From Anisodus tanguticus (Eukaryota > Streptophyta > Magnoliopsida > Solanales > Solanaceae), in the NCBI GenBank assembly GCA_034509755.1, contig CM067545.1:48539062-48603061 (forward strand): a stretch of DNA of 64,000 bases, written 5' to 3'. The notes beneath the pieces were generated by a model. It had not been told where the DNA came from, ran no database searches, and worked only from the letters and a program-made list of their open reading frames with translations. Positions 1 through 12,018 of this stretch are shown in pieces (positions within the stretch are counted from its first letter, which is position 1; each line of letters starts with the position of its first letter). The translations under genes were made by a program, and so were the position numbers.

Positions 1-909
1 TGACTGTTGTAGATAACTTAAAGGGGTACTTTTAGAAGAAAAGTCTTTTTTTTTAACAACTTTTAGAAGATGGTCTAAGTTACAATAAAGTGTAAAAGTT
101 TACTCGTTTTTATCACATTTCAGCAACTGCCTTTCTAAAGAGAGCTTCACAACTAGAAATAAAAAAAAAATAAAGACACAATAAGAAGCAAAGAATCTTA
201 AACTCACCTTGACTGATTTTAGGAGTTTGAATACTAGAAAAAACAAACCAAAAAACTCCTAAGGTTTTAAAATTAGAAAGATAGGGAAAAACTTATATGA
301 GACAACAAGAATTCGGGCAATAATAACGAAAAAGAAGAACAAACAATTTTGACGTGGAAACCCTCAAGGGGAAGAAAACCACGATCGTCACCCCTCTTAT
401 TATTCAATGAAAAATGCAATACAAGGATACATAATTGTGAAGGAAAACCTTGTATATATAGATTGCAAAAGACCCTAAACCATGTGGAAATCGAACGTCC
501 TCCAAGCCGGTTTCCAAGTAGGAAACGGACCAGAGGAACTCGTCCTTACAGTCAGTCCCACAAACATAACAAGAACTCAATATGCTGAAGTTCAAGCAAG
601 ACATTATTTGATTTACAGGAAGTCATATGCGTGTCAAATGTTCAAGAGAACAAGATATGTATCAGAAACCTGCTCTGTATAAGAAGAATAAAGTGTTGCT
701 TTAGACATTTTATACGTACATGAATATCAAAGATCCAAAGAGAACAAGTTACATAGCATGAAAGGATGAATACCATTTTGGGATATTTGTTTCTTTTTTT
801 GCTTTCTAATGTAAGTAGAGCTTATGAACTAATTTTCACAGGACTCCGAAATATCGATTAGTCCCCCTTCAACTAGATATCTACAGTATTTTGAGTTATG
901 GGGCGTGTT
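1..909. other. 3' flank of the AAF-like gene
   Basis: AT-rich sequence downstream of the minus-strand stop codon. About 700-909 probably contains the 3' UTR. I see no gene; the short open frames have no recognisable motif. The stretch 345-400 (gacgtggaaaccctcaaggg) resembles sequence often seen in plant LTR elements, but no element end can be recognised. Confidence 0.4.
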
Positions 910-3900
910 CTAATATGTCCCGTTGTCATCCTCGGGTGACTCTTCGTCCACCATGAACCTCCAGCTATCGTCCTCTCCTATTTCCCATTGTCTTTTCAAT
1001 TCAAGAATGGTTTTCGATGCAGCAGCAGCAATGGCGGGGTTGTCATCTTCTGCCAGTCTCTACAGACACATAACAAAGCTTTCCGTCATCTTTAGTGTTG
1101 AATGAGAGAAAATGATAAAAATGATCCCTGATGTCTGAGGGTAGGTTTAAAATAGTCCCTTAAGTATGCATTGAACAGTCAGTTTTTGTCCTTTTAAGTT
1201 TCCCAAAAATTAACACTTCTAATCTCTAAAAGGACCAAAACTGTTCAATGCATACTACTTAAGGGACTACTTTGAACCTACCCTCAAACATATGGGACCA
1301 TTTTCTGTCATTTTCTCGTTGAATGACGTAAATAAGAGAAAATGCAGTTCACAGAAATGGTATGATAAGGCGTCAGTTTTCCGTACAAATTACCTGCAAG
1401 GCTCCCATGCCGGCGTTTCCTAGAGTCCACATGGATGGTGCAGCTGAGAGTGCATTTGCTAATGCTTTCCTACACGATGAAATTCCCGAGAAATTTACAA
1501 ATGTCTTGAGTAATAGATTAGATCTAAAATGACAAATACTGTACCAATCACAAAAAAGAAAAAGATAAATATCACAAATGAGGATTGGGTAATAAATGCC
1601 TTCATCTTTGTCTCAAGATGATATTAGACAAGAGGTTGAAATCACTTCAATCTATTATATGAACGGGTTATATATCCAATCTTTAAGAGTCGCGTAAGTT
1701 CAATAATTTCTTAACTACTAAAGAGTAAGACTGAATTTAAGCTGGAAATCTAACAGTTACATCAATCCAAAACAAAGTACCGTTGATTTTAAGGAACAGA
1801 AACACTAATTTTGGGAGCCTCGAGCATGAAATATTTGAGGTATAGTTGCACAGTTTAGAAAAGATAGCGCGAAACAGAATACCACAGGGTCTAATTCATT
1901 TATAGAGATGTCAAAATAGGGTAGGGAAAAGCTAACCTTGTATTTACATCAGGAGAACTTGAACACTCAGCCAGCAATGATACACTACTTTTACCATCCA
2001 TTGCATCAAGATCTATAAGTGTTGCAACCAACAACTCGAGCTGCTCGAACCAGGAAATTTATAAAAGAATGAGATACGGAAGAGAGCATAAATACATCAA
2101 AGGTCATCGCAAGAATGTTGTAATTATTATCAATTTAAGTTTTTAAAGTTAGGACCTCTTCTGGATCAGTATAGTCAATTCCATCAGCTTCGGAAAGTGC
2201 TGATGCTATATCCCAATAAGCTTCCTGCAGGTGGTAACATACAATTATACATATCGGAAGGATTCATTTTAATAGTTAGAACTTCGAAATTAAACAAGGC
2301 TCAATACCTGGATAGCAGTAAGACGATCAGCAGAAACTTCTCCAGGAAGAAACTCCAGAGTTTTCCCATTCTTCTCAAGTGTGATATGTCTCGTTTTCTC
2401 TGAATCTATGGAGCTTCTTTTCCTGAACAGAGGACGGATACCAGTAGGGAGCGGAAATGAAGATTTAAAGTCAGATGAATTGTGCTTCTTTTTTTTCCCC
2501 GTTATTACCGCTAGGATGCAAAATCACTAGATGAACTTACAATTTGTACATTTTGCTCACCATCCTATCATGAATGTTCTTGACAAACTGCAAAACCACA
2601 AACCAAACACAAGAGACCATGAATTTAAAGAAATATAGAGTAACGAGTCCAATCATTGATAAAAGCGGAGCAAGTAAATAAACATAAATCCATTTTGTGC
2701 AATAACCATACCTTCAAAGCCATCAGAGAATCTTCCATTGCACGCTGCTTTGCCACAAAGTCAGCACGTCTTAAATCAGCCTGGTTATTGGGAAAAAACA
2801 GCTGCTTTAGATTTTTATATTAGCCACCAAATAATTTTGAAGAACCTATGTGTGTGCAAAGCAACGTAAATTTATAGCAAAGACAGTGATGCCGTCAACA
2901 AGCTACTATCCGCTCTCAAAGTTCTGAATCAGTAACAGAAGCCAAATATGCAGGTTAAACATGACATGTGGGATGTTGAAAATAAAGAGTTGCCAAATTA
3001 GGAAAGAGACTCTTTTTTAAACATTATAAGAAGGAAAGTAAGAAAAACAAGGAGTAGTGATTTATCTATGCTCCAAAGTTTATAACCTTTTAGTGCTTTT
3101 TGTGTCTCCAATTAGAAACTCCTACTTGGCTACCTATCCGGGGACTGGGATTAATGCAATTACCTCTCTAATAGGTAGTCTATTTGCTGGGGCCATTAAA
3201 ATAAATTTGGAAGACAATATCCAACGCTTGCTTCATCTTAGCCAAGTTAATTTACATATAGAATAATTTCAAATCTTGAAGCCTGAATAAAAGATCGGAA
3301 TTCAGGGGTAAAATTATTTATTTTAATTTCCCATGAAAATGATTCTCTCCTCTTTGCCTCCAGCTAACCTAGGGAACAAGTGTAAAAAATGCACTTCATT
3401 AATTTATACAGAACAAGTGAAAAAATGGCACCTCCAAGGCACCATCGCTCCAGTGTCGATCAGCAGCTTTCTTCAGTCTCGATTGAGCTATGTTTTTAAG
3501 AATCTGCTAAGCGCAATTGATAAGCATTCACAATGAAAATATGGTGATGACATATCTTATGGTAGATAATTTTATGTACAAAACTCTCTTACAGTGGCAA
3601 CATGATGGATACTTTCGGCTCTTTTCTTGACATCATTATCAACTTTTTCAGTATCTTCCCTTGCCCGAGCTAATTAAAGAAAGAAAATAGCCAGTTGAAT
3701 ATGATTCTTTCATCATGTGTCAAAGCTTGAGAACCGAGTGAAGAATTTTACCATCAAGCTTAAGAAACTCTGAACCAAGAAAAGCAACATCTTGGCGCGC
3801 ACGGGCATCCATTCTCATTATTTCCCTGTCAGGCAAAAATAAATTGAAAAGATATTTCACATGAATATAATTTATCATATCTCGTTTTATAAAGAAAACA

Positions 3901-5660
3901 TTTACACAGCTACAGAACATTCAGATTGATTCTACAGTATAGTCAACTGTATCAAAATCTCATTTTGAATAACGAGGCAGTCTTCTTCTTCTACATAAGT
4001 GAAGGCACACAAATTATATCCTCATATTTTGACCCCAATTCAAAACTAAAGAAGTCTTCTCACAAACTCACAAAAACCAAAGGTAAAAGAAACCCCTCTG
4101 AGGCTTTTCTGCGGTGTATAAAGTACTCCCTCTATTCCATTTTACGTGACACTATTAATGACACCTTTTTATATTTGGAAACTATTTAATTTTGAACTTC
4201 TCATTTTACCCTTAATAGCTATGTTGCTCGGACTCTTCAAAAATGTCAACGGGTGCGTGTCGGATTCTCCAAAAGTAGTGTATTTTTGGATAATCCATCA
4301 CGGGTGCGGCATCGAAAGTGAAGAGTCTGCGCAACTTAGCTTAATGGAATGCTTTTATGGCCTCAGAAACCTCATGGCATGTTTAATACCACAAGATCCA
4401 AAAAATCTTTCATTCATGCACTCCGCACCCAAATCAAACACCGTATTAATTGAAATGGAGGGAGTAATTATATTGAACTGATGCAAGACTTGAGTAAATA
4501 ATGCACAAAATGTCAAGACACATATTGTACCGAGAAAGCAGCACAATGTCATTCTTAGCCCTTTCATTCACAAATTTGGCATCATTGTAAGCAAATTTAC
4601 AAGCTTCAGCAATCGCCTGACTTGAAGGAATAACTTTCCCAACTGTGATTGCTTGATCAGCTTCTTGTACACTGCAAAAATATAGTCCAGAAATGAACTA
4701 AAATTACAATAGTATCAACACAGGAATCCAAGAAGCAACATTATAATGAATAATATTTTTAATATAACAGTGGTGCCCGGGCCTTGCGCGCACCTCGATT
4801 AATTTTTTTGATAATGAATAATTAGTGTCTGTACAAATTTTTATCCACAAATCAATCTTGAGCAATAGTTCAAATCAGACAAAGAGTATATGTTCAAGTT
4901 CTATATTAAGAATGATCTCATGTGCATATGTTATTAGCAGCAAAAGATGATTGGTATTAATAGTAAGCTATATGGAGTAGCATCCTCAAATATAAGGAAA
5001 TGCCTCCCACATGAAGCCGACATCAAGTTTCTTAATCAATATTAAGGGATCGTTTGACCGCTGGTTAGGAAGTGAATTATTCATATATTAAATTAGTACT
5101 ATGTTTGGTAGCATTTTAATTGCTATGTATAAAATTCAGCACACCAAGCACGATTACCAATTTACAATCCCGCATAACTAATACACGTATAAGTTATGAG
5201 GGAATCTATAAAAGGTAGAATATGGAATAACTAATCCCTGCATATAATACATGCATAACTCTAACCAACAACCAAATGACCCCTTCATGAATGTTTAGAC
5301 TTTGAACAACAACTAATAATAATGACATTGTCTTAAATTTTCATTTGTAAACAGTTCTTTTCAGATTTTTTGCTGTTACGTATTGATTGACCATTTGTTG
5401 TTGAACCATGCTTACCTAGATATGTTGGAATAATCACCACTGCTTCTAGCAAACTCTTTTGTCTCAGTATCGTGTGTTTCTGTTGAGCGACATAACACAG
5501 GAGATCCCCTGAAGATGACACGGTTGCTTAGTTTTCCGTGCACATCCCAGAACCCCTTATTAGAAAACTTCAGTCTTGGCATAGGAGAATATCCGTTGTG
5601 AAGCTTTGGGTGTTGAGGTGATTTGGCAGAGTAATAAATTATCCCGTTTGAGGTAGCCAT
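910..5660 (-). CDS. AAF/SPA15-like senescence-associated chloroplast protein, 12 coding exons
   Basis: Coding exons on the minus strand, high to low: 5660-5416, 4671-4531, 3825-3752, 3669-3593, 3506-3432, 2780-2712, 2587-2541, 2422-2308, 2224-2156, 2040-1937, 1469-1394 and 1059-910. All introns are GT/AG and phases agree; the sum is 1242 nt, or 413 residues plus TAG. The start MATSNGIIYYSAKSP is followed by a Ser/Arg-rich, acid-poor stretch that looks like a plastid transit peptide. The body is charged and helical (RMDARARQDVAFLGSEFLK, then ARAREDTEKVDND) and the C terminus is acidic. Length, start and texture fit the plant AAF/SPA15 family, chloroplast proteins linked to leaf senescence and redox or ABA responses. 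The exon model is read from the sequence; the family name is recalled from similarity and needs a search. No catalytic motif is visible. Introns carry MITEs at 1106-1317, 4126-4464 and 5046-5283. Confidence 0.8.
1106..1317. mobile_element. Fold-back MITE with 9-bp TSD (Mutator-like)
   Basis: The ends form long inverted repeats: gagaaaatgataaaaatg on the left mirrors cattttctgtcattttctc on the right, and the arms continue inward past gagggtaggtt. The element is flanked by a perfect 9-bp direct repeat gttgaatga (1097-1105 and 1318-1326). A 9-bp duplication with long terminal inverted repeats is the signature of MULE-derived MITEs. It sits in the last intron of the AAF-like gene. Confidence 0.8.
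4126..4464. mobile_element. Stowaway-like MITE with a nested element
   Basis: Ends ctccctctattccatttta and aatggagggag are flanked by TA dinucleotides (4124-4125, 4465-4466). The interior carries the usual Solanaceae Stowaway text (tttggaaactatttaatttt, ttctcattttacccttaat). About 4215-4343 is a separate inverted-repeat unit, agctatgttgctcggactc to agtctgcgcaacttagct, flanked by ttaat, which splits the Stowaway. Intronic in the AAF-like gene. Confidence 0.75.
4768..4806 (-). repeat. Short SINE 3'-end remnant
   Basis: cagtggtgcccgggccttg and gcgcgcacctcgattaatt are the reverse complement of the tail of the SINE at 24197-24324, with a small gap. This is a remnant of about 40 bp in an intron of the AAF-like gene. 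Confidence 0.45.
5046..5283. mobile_element. MITE with gggatcgtttg ends
   Basis: The left end gggatcgtttgaccgctgg mirrors the right end ccaacaaccaaatgacccc, with the inverted pairing continuing inward through ggttag/ctaacc. The TSD is not clear. It lies in intron 1 of the AAF-like gene. Similar gggtcgtttggt-ended MITEs are common in Solanaceae. Confidence 0.6.
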
Positions 5661-6001
5661 GGTTATCTACAAGATCATACAAGCCAAAAGCAAAAATTCC
5701 TGGCTGTATCCGGAGAGGCGAAGAAATATTTAACAAAGCATTAACCGAAAACCTGAAAGGCAAAGCAAATTCTAACAAAATAAGATTATTAGTTTAGACT
5801 ATAAATAATTGTCTAGTATCAAAATGGTTGCTGACGTAAATAAAGACAGGTTAGTCTACGATGTCCTAGTTGGTAGAGTGTACCACAAAACAGATAACAA
5901 AATTCCAACTTATTTAAGTATTTTTCCATTTTAACTATTGTGTTTTGGAGAGAAATGCATTTAAAATATGGTGCAAAAACTTAGTGTGAACTCACCATAT
6001 A

Positions 6002-6400
6002 CTCCCTCCGTCCCATAATAAGTGTCACCTTAGCCAAAAACATGCATAAGTTTACTAAATTACCCCTATATAATAAAAATAAATTACTTTTCCCTCTTGA
6101 TTAGAGCATGCATGAGTAGTAATCCTTTTGACATTGAGAATCCAACAATACCAAGTTACTAAGTGACTTTTTCAATCTATAGGCCAAAAGTTCCATTTTC
6201 AATCATCATTTAATGTAAATGTTTCTTGACTACAGAAACTTGCCAGTTTTTGTCTAAGGGTAGAGTTGGAAAAAACTAGCCAATGTATGTTTTGGTTTCC
6301 TAAGGTGACACTTATTATGGGACAATTTTTTTTGGCTAAGGTGACACTTATTATGGGACAATTTTTTGGCTAAGGTGACCTTATTATGGGACGGAGGGAG
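6002..6400. mobile_element. Stowaway MITE with repeated 3' terminus
   Basis: ctccctccgtcccataataa at the left mirrors ttattatgggacggagggag at the right, with TA at both flanks (6000-6001, 6401-6402). The right terminal unit ctaaggtgacacttattatg occurs three times in tandem from 6299, with a deletion in the last copy. Located in the probable leader intron of the AAF-like gene. Confidence 0.85.
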
Positions 6401-6779
6401 TATGATACTTTATCGGGATTCTAAAAAATGTTAGACACCACTCATTTCTATCTAACTTCTACAGCTTTTAAGAATTCAAATTCATTAATGTTCTCCATCA
6501 AACTAACATTTTAACCATTACTTTAACATTTCCTTGAGCTATCACTAATGTAAGATGAGCCAAATTAACATTTTAAACTCCGTCTTCAATCAAATACTGT
6601 CATACTGAATTCCACCAGTCATCTGTTGAAAGGTAGTTAGTTATCTATACTCATTCTTTCTTTACTCCTTTACCAGAAACAGTTTCTCGACTCTTTTCAC
6701 AATTAGCTGACACTTCAACTACCTATGTGCTTTAAACTTGGCCTAATACAAAACAGAAATCTTCTCAGTTTCAGTAACC

Positions 6780-9480
6780 AAGAGGTACCATTGATGAACT
6801 GAATGTGGGGATAATAAAGCTAAATCCTTGGAATTTGACAGACACCGACAAGGAAACCAATCAAAATAAAGCTAAGCAAGCAGAAAAATCCTTTCAGTTT
6901 CAGCAACCAAATAACATAGGTAGTTGAAGTGTCAGCTAATTGATTAACAGAATGTGGGGTAATAAAGCTAAAATCTTGTTATTTTAATAAACACCCACAT
7001 GGAAACCAGTCAAAATAAAGCTAAACAAGTAGAAAAATACTCAGTTTCAGCAACTAAGAGGTACAACTTATGAACAGACTAAGGGGACAATAAAGATGAA
7101 ATATTGGAAGAATTTGATAGACACTCACATGGAAACCAACCAAAATAAAGAAAAAGAAGCAGAAAAATCCTCATTTCAGCAACCAAGAGGTACCACTTAT
7201 AAACATAGTGAGGGGATAATAAAGATGGAATCTTGGAAGAATTTGATGGACACCCACATGGAAAAATAAGAAAATAAAGCAAAGCAACTACAAAAATTTC
7301 ATCTTGGAACAAGAAAGATAGAGATGAGGGAATTAAGTCAACAGCATTAAGGGACATAGTGAGCGGATAACAAAGCTGCAATCTTGGAAGAATTTGATAG
7401 ACACCCACATGAAAAAATAAGCAAAGCAAAGCAACTAAAAAATTTCCATAGGAATTGGGGATAACAAAGCTGCAATCTTGGAAGAATTTGATGGACACCC
7501 ACGTGGAAAAATAAGCAAAACAAAGCAACTACATAATTTTCATAGGAATTAAATTAATAGCATTAAGGAACATAGTGAGGGGATAACAAAGCTGCAATCT
7601 TGGAAGAATTTGATGGACACCCACATGAAAAAATAAGCAAAACAAAGCAACTACATAATTTTCATAGGAATTAAGTTAATAGCATTAAGGAACTTAGTGA
7701 GGCTTGAAAGAATTTGATAAGACACCCACATGGAAAAATAAGCAAAGCAAAGCAACTACATAATTTTCATAGGAATTAAGTTAAAAGCATTAAGGAACAT
7801 AGTGAGGGGATAACAAAGCTGCAATCTTGGAAGAATTTGATGGACACCCACATGGAAAAATAAGCAAAACAAAGCAACTACATAATTTTCATAGGAATTA
7901 AGTTAATAGCATTAAGGAACATAGTGAGGGGACAATAAAGCTGCAATCTTGGAAGAATTTGATAGACACCCACATGGAAAAATAAGCAAAGCAAAGCAAC
8001 TACATAATTTTCATAGGAATTAAGTTAATAGCATTAAGGAACACAGTGATGGGATAACAAAGCTGTAATCTTGGAAGAATTTGATGGACACCCACATGGA
8101 AAAATAAGCAAAACAAAGCAACTACATAATTTTCATAGGAATTAAGTTAATAGCATTAAGGAACATAGTGAGGGGACAATAAAGCTGCAATCTTGGAAGA
8201 AATTGATAGACGGAAAAATAAGCAAAGCAAAGCAACTACATAATTTTCATAGGAATTAAGTTAATAGCATTAAGGAACACAGTGATGGGATAACAAAGCT
8301 GCAATCTTGGAAGAATTTGATCAACACCCACATGAAAAATAAGCAAAATATAGCAAAGTAACTACAAAATTTTCATAGGAATCAAGTTAATAGCATTAAG
8401 GAACAGAGTGAGGGGACAATAAAGATGAAATCTTGGAAGAATTTGATGGACACCCACATGGAAACCAATCAAAATAGAGCTAAACAAACAGAAAAATCCT
8501 CAGCTTCAGCAACCAAGAGGTACATCTTATGAACAGACTAAAGGGACAATAAAGATGAAATCTTTGATGGACACCCACATGAAAAATAAGCAAAATAAAG
8601 CAAAGGCAACTATAAAAAATTCATCTTGGAACAAGAAAGAGAGAAATGAGGGAATTAAGTCAATAGCAATAAGGAACATAGTGAGGGGATAACAAAGATG
8701 AAATCTTGGAAGAATTTGTTGGACACCCACATGGAAACCAATCAAAATATAGCAAAGCAACTACATAATTTTCATTGGAATAAAGTTAATAGCATTAAGG
8801 AACAGAATGAGGAGATAATAAAGCTGAAATCTTGGAAGAATTTGAGGGACACCCACATGGAAAAATAAGCAAAATAAAGAAAAGAAACTAGAAAAATTTC
8901 ATCTTGGAAGAATTCGAGGGACACCCACATGATAAGATAAGCAAAATAAAGCAAAGCAACTAGAAAAAATTCATCTTGGAAGAATTTAAGGTACACCCAC
9001 ATGGAAAAATAAGCAAAATAAAGCAAAGCAACTAGAAAAATTTCATCTTGGAAGAATTTGAGGGACACCGACATGATAAAATAAGCAAAATAAAGCAAAG
9101 CAACTAGAAAAATATCATCTTGGAAGAATTTAAGGTACACCCACATGATAAAATAAGCAAAATAAGTAAAGCAACTAGAAAAATTTCATCTTTGAAGAAT
9201 TTGAGGGACACCCACATGATAAAACGAGCAAAATAAAGAAAAGCAACTATAAAAATTTCATCTTGGAAGAATTTGAGGGACACCCACATGATAAAAAAGC
9301 AAAATAAAGCAAAACAACTAGAAAAAAATCATCTTTGAAGAATTTGAGGGACACCCACATGATAAAATGAGCAAAATAAAGCAAAGCAACTAGAAAAACT
9401 TCATCTTGGAAGAATTTGAGGGACACCCACATGATAAAATAAGCAAAATAAAGCAAATCAACTACAAAATTTTCATCCAG
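6780..9480. repeat. Minisatellite array of 121-bp and 72-bp units
   Basis: Roughly two dozen units share cttggaagaatttgaggg then acacccacatg then aagcaaagcaact. Between about 7200 and 8800 the unit is about 121 bp and also contains ttcataggaattaagttaat plus gcattaaggaacatagtga. Between about 8830 and 9470 the unit is a 72-bp short form lacking that half. The first part (6780-7190) has diverged copies of about 130 bp with tttcagcaaccaa. The whole array lies in the probable leader intron of the AAF-like gene. Confidence 0.9.
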
Positions 9481-9543
9481 GAACAAGAAAGATAGATATG
9501 AAGGAATTACTAAGTCAATAGCACATTAAGAAAAAAGACATAC

Positions 9544-9760
9544 CTTTGCTACAGAGTACACAGAGAAAGAGTGAGGGATGGGGGATGGGGGATGGGGGAT
9601 GGGGTTGGAGGAGGTGGATTTAGCTAAAGGGAAAGAGGGGTCCTTACTGAAATTGGATGTAGTGAAATGTGAATGGTGAAGAAATGAGTATACATGCAAA
9701 ACTGGATAATTTGTAGCCACAAATATAGCATATGGTCCCTTATTTGCCAACACTCCCAAC
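9544..9760 (-). promoter_or_regulatory. Candidate leader exon and core promoter of the AAF-like gene
   Basis: Upstream (minus sense) of the donor at 9543 lies a C-rich, ATG-poor segment that includes four tandem gggatgg-type heptamers at about 9580-9606. A TATA-like motif (tatattt on the minus strand, 9721-9727) would place transcription start near 9690. This is inference from spacing. Confidence 0.35.
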
Positions 9761-10414
9761 AAAATAAAGTTAACTACTGGGGTACCGATATAGGAGTAGT
9801 TGGAATAAGAGAAACTCTCACTTGCAATTGGAGGATTTGTAAGAAAAAAAATATTCTACGTAATTGTGTTGTATATCAATTTTGTCCTTTACTTATACCA
9901 GAACCTGATCCAGGTCAATCCTAACTATTTTTAGTTGAACTCATTTTATTTGAAAAAGTTATGAATTCATATTATATATTTATTATTATAATTTTAATAA
10001 AATTTATCACAAATTAATGCTCAATGTTGAAAATTAGGGATTAATTGAACCCCACATTCAATGCTGCTACATAGGCTCCTGACTTATAGGTAAATAATAT
10101 GTGTGTTTATATTTATTTATAGTTATTCCCACAATTTAACTGCTTAGTTGGATGTAAAATAGTAAGAAGCAGCGTGGTATGTTCGACTCAAGAATGAAAT
10201 CGTTTAGAACTTTTTCTTACTTACATACGATTCATTTGATTTCCTCTAACGCTTCATTTTATTTCTATTAAATTAAAACGTCTGAATTTACATCTGAATA
10301 TTAAGATGTACATTAATATCTAAATGTTTGAATTTGAATATTAAGATATTGTCTCTAGATCTGAATACTGAATTATTAAGACTGTTTGTTTTAAATGAAT
10401 GTGCATATGAACTT
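9761..10414. other. Spacer between the AAF-like gene promoter and the LINE
   Basis: AT-rich intergenic DNA. No gene, RNA or repeat was recognised apart from the AT bias. Confidence 0.4.
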
Positions 10415-11595
10415 AACCACAATACAACAACAACAATAACATACACAGTGTAGTCCCGCAACGTGAGGTCTGGAGAGGGTAGAGTGTACATAGACCTTAC
10501 CTTGGTAGGTAGAGCGGCTGTTTTCGAGAGACCATCGGCTCAGGACAAGCACAACATAAAAACAAAATCAGATTCGGTAAAAAATTTAAAGCAGTAAGAC
10601 AATGTTGTTAGCAAACGCGAATACGTTGTGATAGCGCATCATGAAAAGAAGCAGTAACTACGCAGATAAATGAGATAAATCAAGTACATTCAAGAACGCA
10701 TAGCAGAAGAAATAAAACTACAGAAGACTATAGAGCGATACTATGCTTATTCGTATGATATGCTAAGCATGCCTACAGTAATAACACTACGCCTGCCAGT
10801 TTGTAAGCGTAAGTAGGACTGCGCTCGACTACCGACTACCCTTCTACCCTAATCTGTGACCTCCACAACCCCATATCTAAGGTCATGTCCTCAGTAAGTA
10901 TCGCCTGCTCCATATCTCATCTATTCACCTCGCCCCAATATTTATTCGGCCTACCTCTACCCCTCCTGAACTAGTCCATAGCCAACCTCTCACACCTCCG
11001 CACTGGGCATTTGTGTCTCTCATCTGCACACGTCCAAACCATCTCAACCTCGCTTCCCGCATCTTATCCTCCACCAAAGCCACTCCCACTCTGTCCCGGA
11101 TATCTTCATTTCTAATCATATCCTTCCTTGTATGCCCACACATCCATCTCAGCATCCTCATCACCACCACTCTCATCCTTTAGGTGTGTGACGCCTTGAC
11201 TGGCCAACACTCTGCCTCATACAACATAATCGGTCTAACCACCACCCTATAAAACTTGCCTTTTAGCTTTGATGGCACCTTTTTGTTTTTATAAGACTCT
11301 AGATGCAAGCCTCTATTTCATCCACCCTGCCCCAATACGATGTGTGACATCGTCATCAATCTCTTCATTCACTTGGATAATAGATCTGAGGTACTTAAAG
11401 CTTACTTGCTTCGGAATGACATGGGTCCCAAGTCTCACCTCCACGTCTGTCTCACGGTCGCTCTCATTGCTGAACTTGCACTCCAAGTATTATGTCTTGG
11501 TCCTACTCATCCTGAACCCTTTAGACTCCAGGATCTGTCTCCAAACCTCCAGCTTAGCGTTCACTCCGCTACGAGTCTCATCAATCAGGACTATG

Positions 11596-12018
11596 TCATC
11601 TGCGAATAACATACACCATGGCACCTAGAATTTGTCGCGTCAGTCCATCCATCGCCAAGTTAAATAAGCATGGGCTAAGAGTTGATCCCTGGTGCAGCCC
11701 CATCGTCACAGGAAAGTGCTCTGAGTCTCCTCCCACTGTCTGTACCCTAGTCTTGGCTCCATCATACATATCATTGATCGCCCTAGTGTACGCCACATGT
11801 ACACCTTTAGCCTCCAAACATCTCCAGAGAACCTCTCTAGGGACTTTATCGTATGCCTTCTTGAGGTCGATGAAAATCATATGTAAGTCTCTATTCCTCT
11901 CCCTATACAGCTCCACCAACCTCATAATAAGATGGATGGCTTCTGTAGTCGAACGCAAAGGCATGAATCCAAACTGATTCTCAGAAATAGACACGCTTCT
12001 TCTCACCCTCATTTGCAC
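11596..12018 (-). pseudogene. RTE LINE reverse transcriptase domain fragment
   Basis: A 140-codon open segment holding the palm-side RT motifs: FGFMPLRSTTEAIHLIMRLV, FIDLKKAYDKVPREVLWRCL and MGLHQGSTLSPCLFNLAMDG. The catalytic FADD box follows within 20 nt but in another frame, and this frame closes at a TGA. RT copies the LINE RNA at the nicked target. Here it is a relic inside the LINE at 10425-14794. Confidence 0.85.

Larger units (their letters stand above)
5667..9543 (-). other. Probable 5' leader intron of the AAF-like gene
   Basis: A donor-like CAAAG|GTATGTC ends at 9544 and an acceptor-like CTTGTAG lies just before 5666, six bases upstream of the start codon. No coding exon was found between them. 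The interval holds a Stowaway MITE (6002-6400) and the tandem array (about 6780-9480). The intron is inferred from splice-site matches only; transcript data would settle it. Confidence 0.5.

Noticed and set aside
7079..7528. 149-codon minus-strand open frame rich in Phe/Leu
   Set aside because: It lies wholly within the tandem array; its reading frame follows the repeat units and has no conserved domain.
11269..11977. Plus-strand open frames of 119 codons
   Set aside because: They are antisense shadows of the LINE reverse transcriptase on the minus strand.
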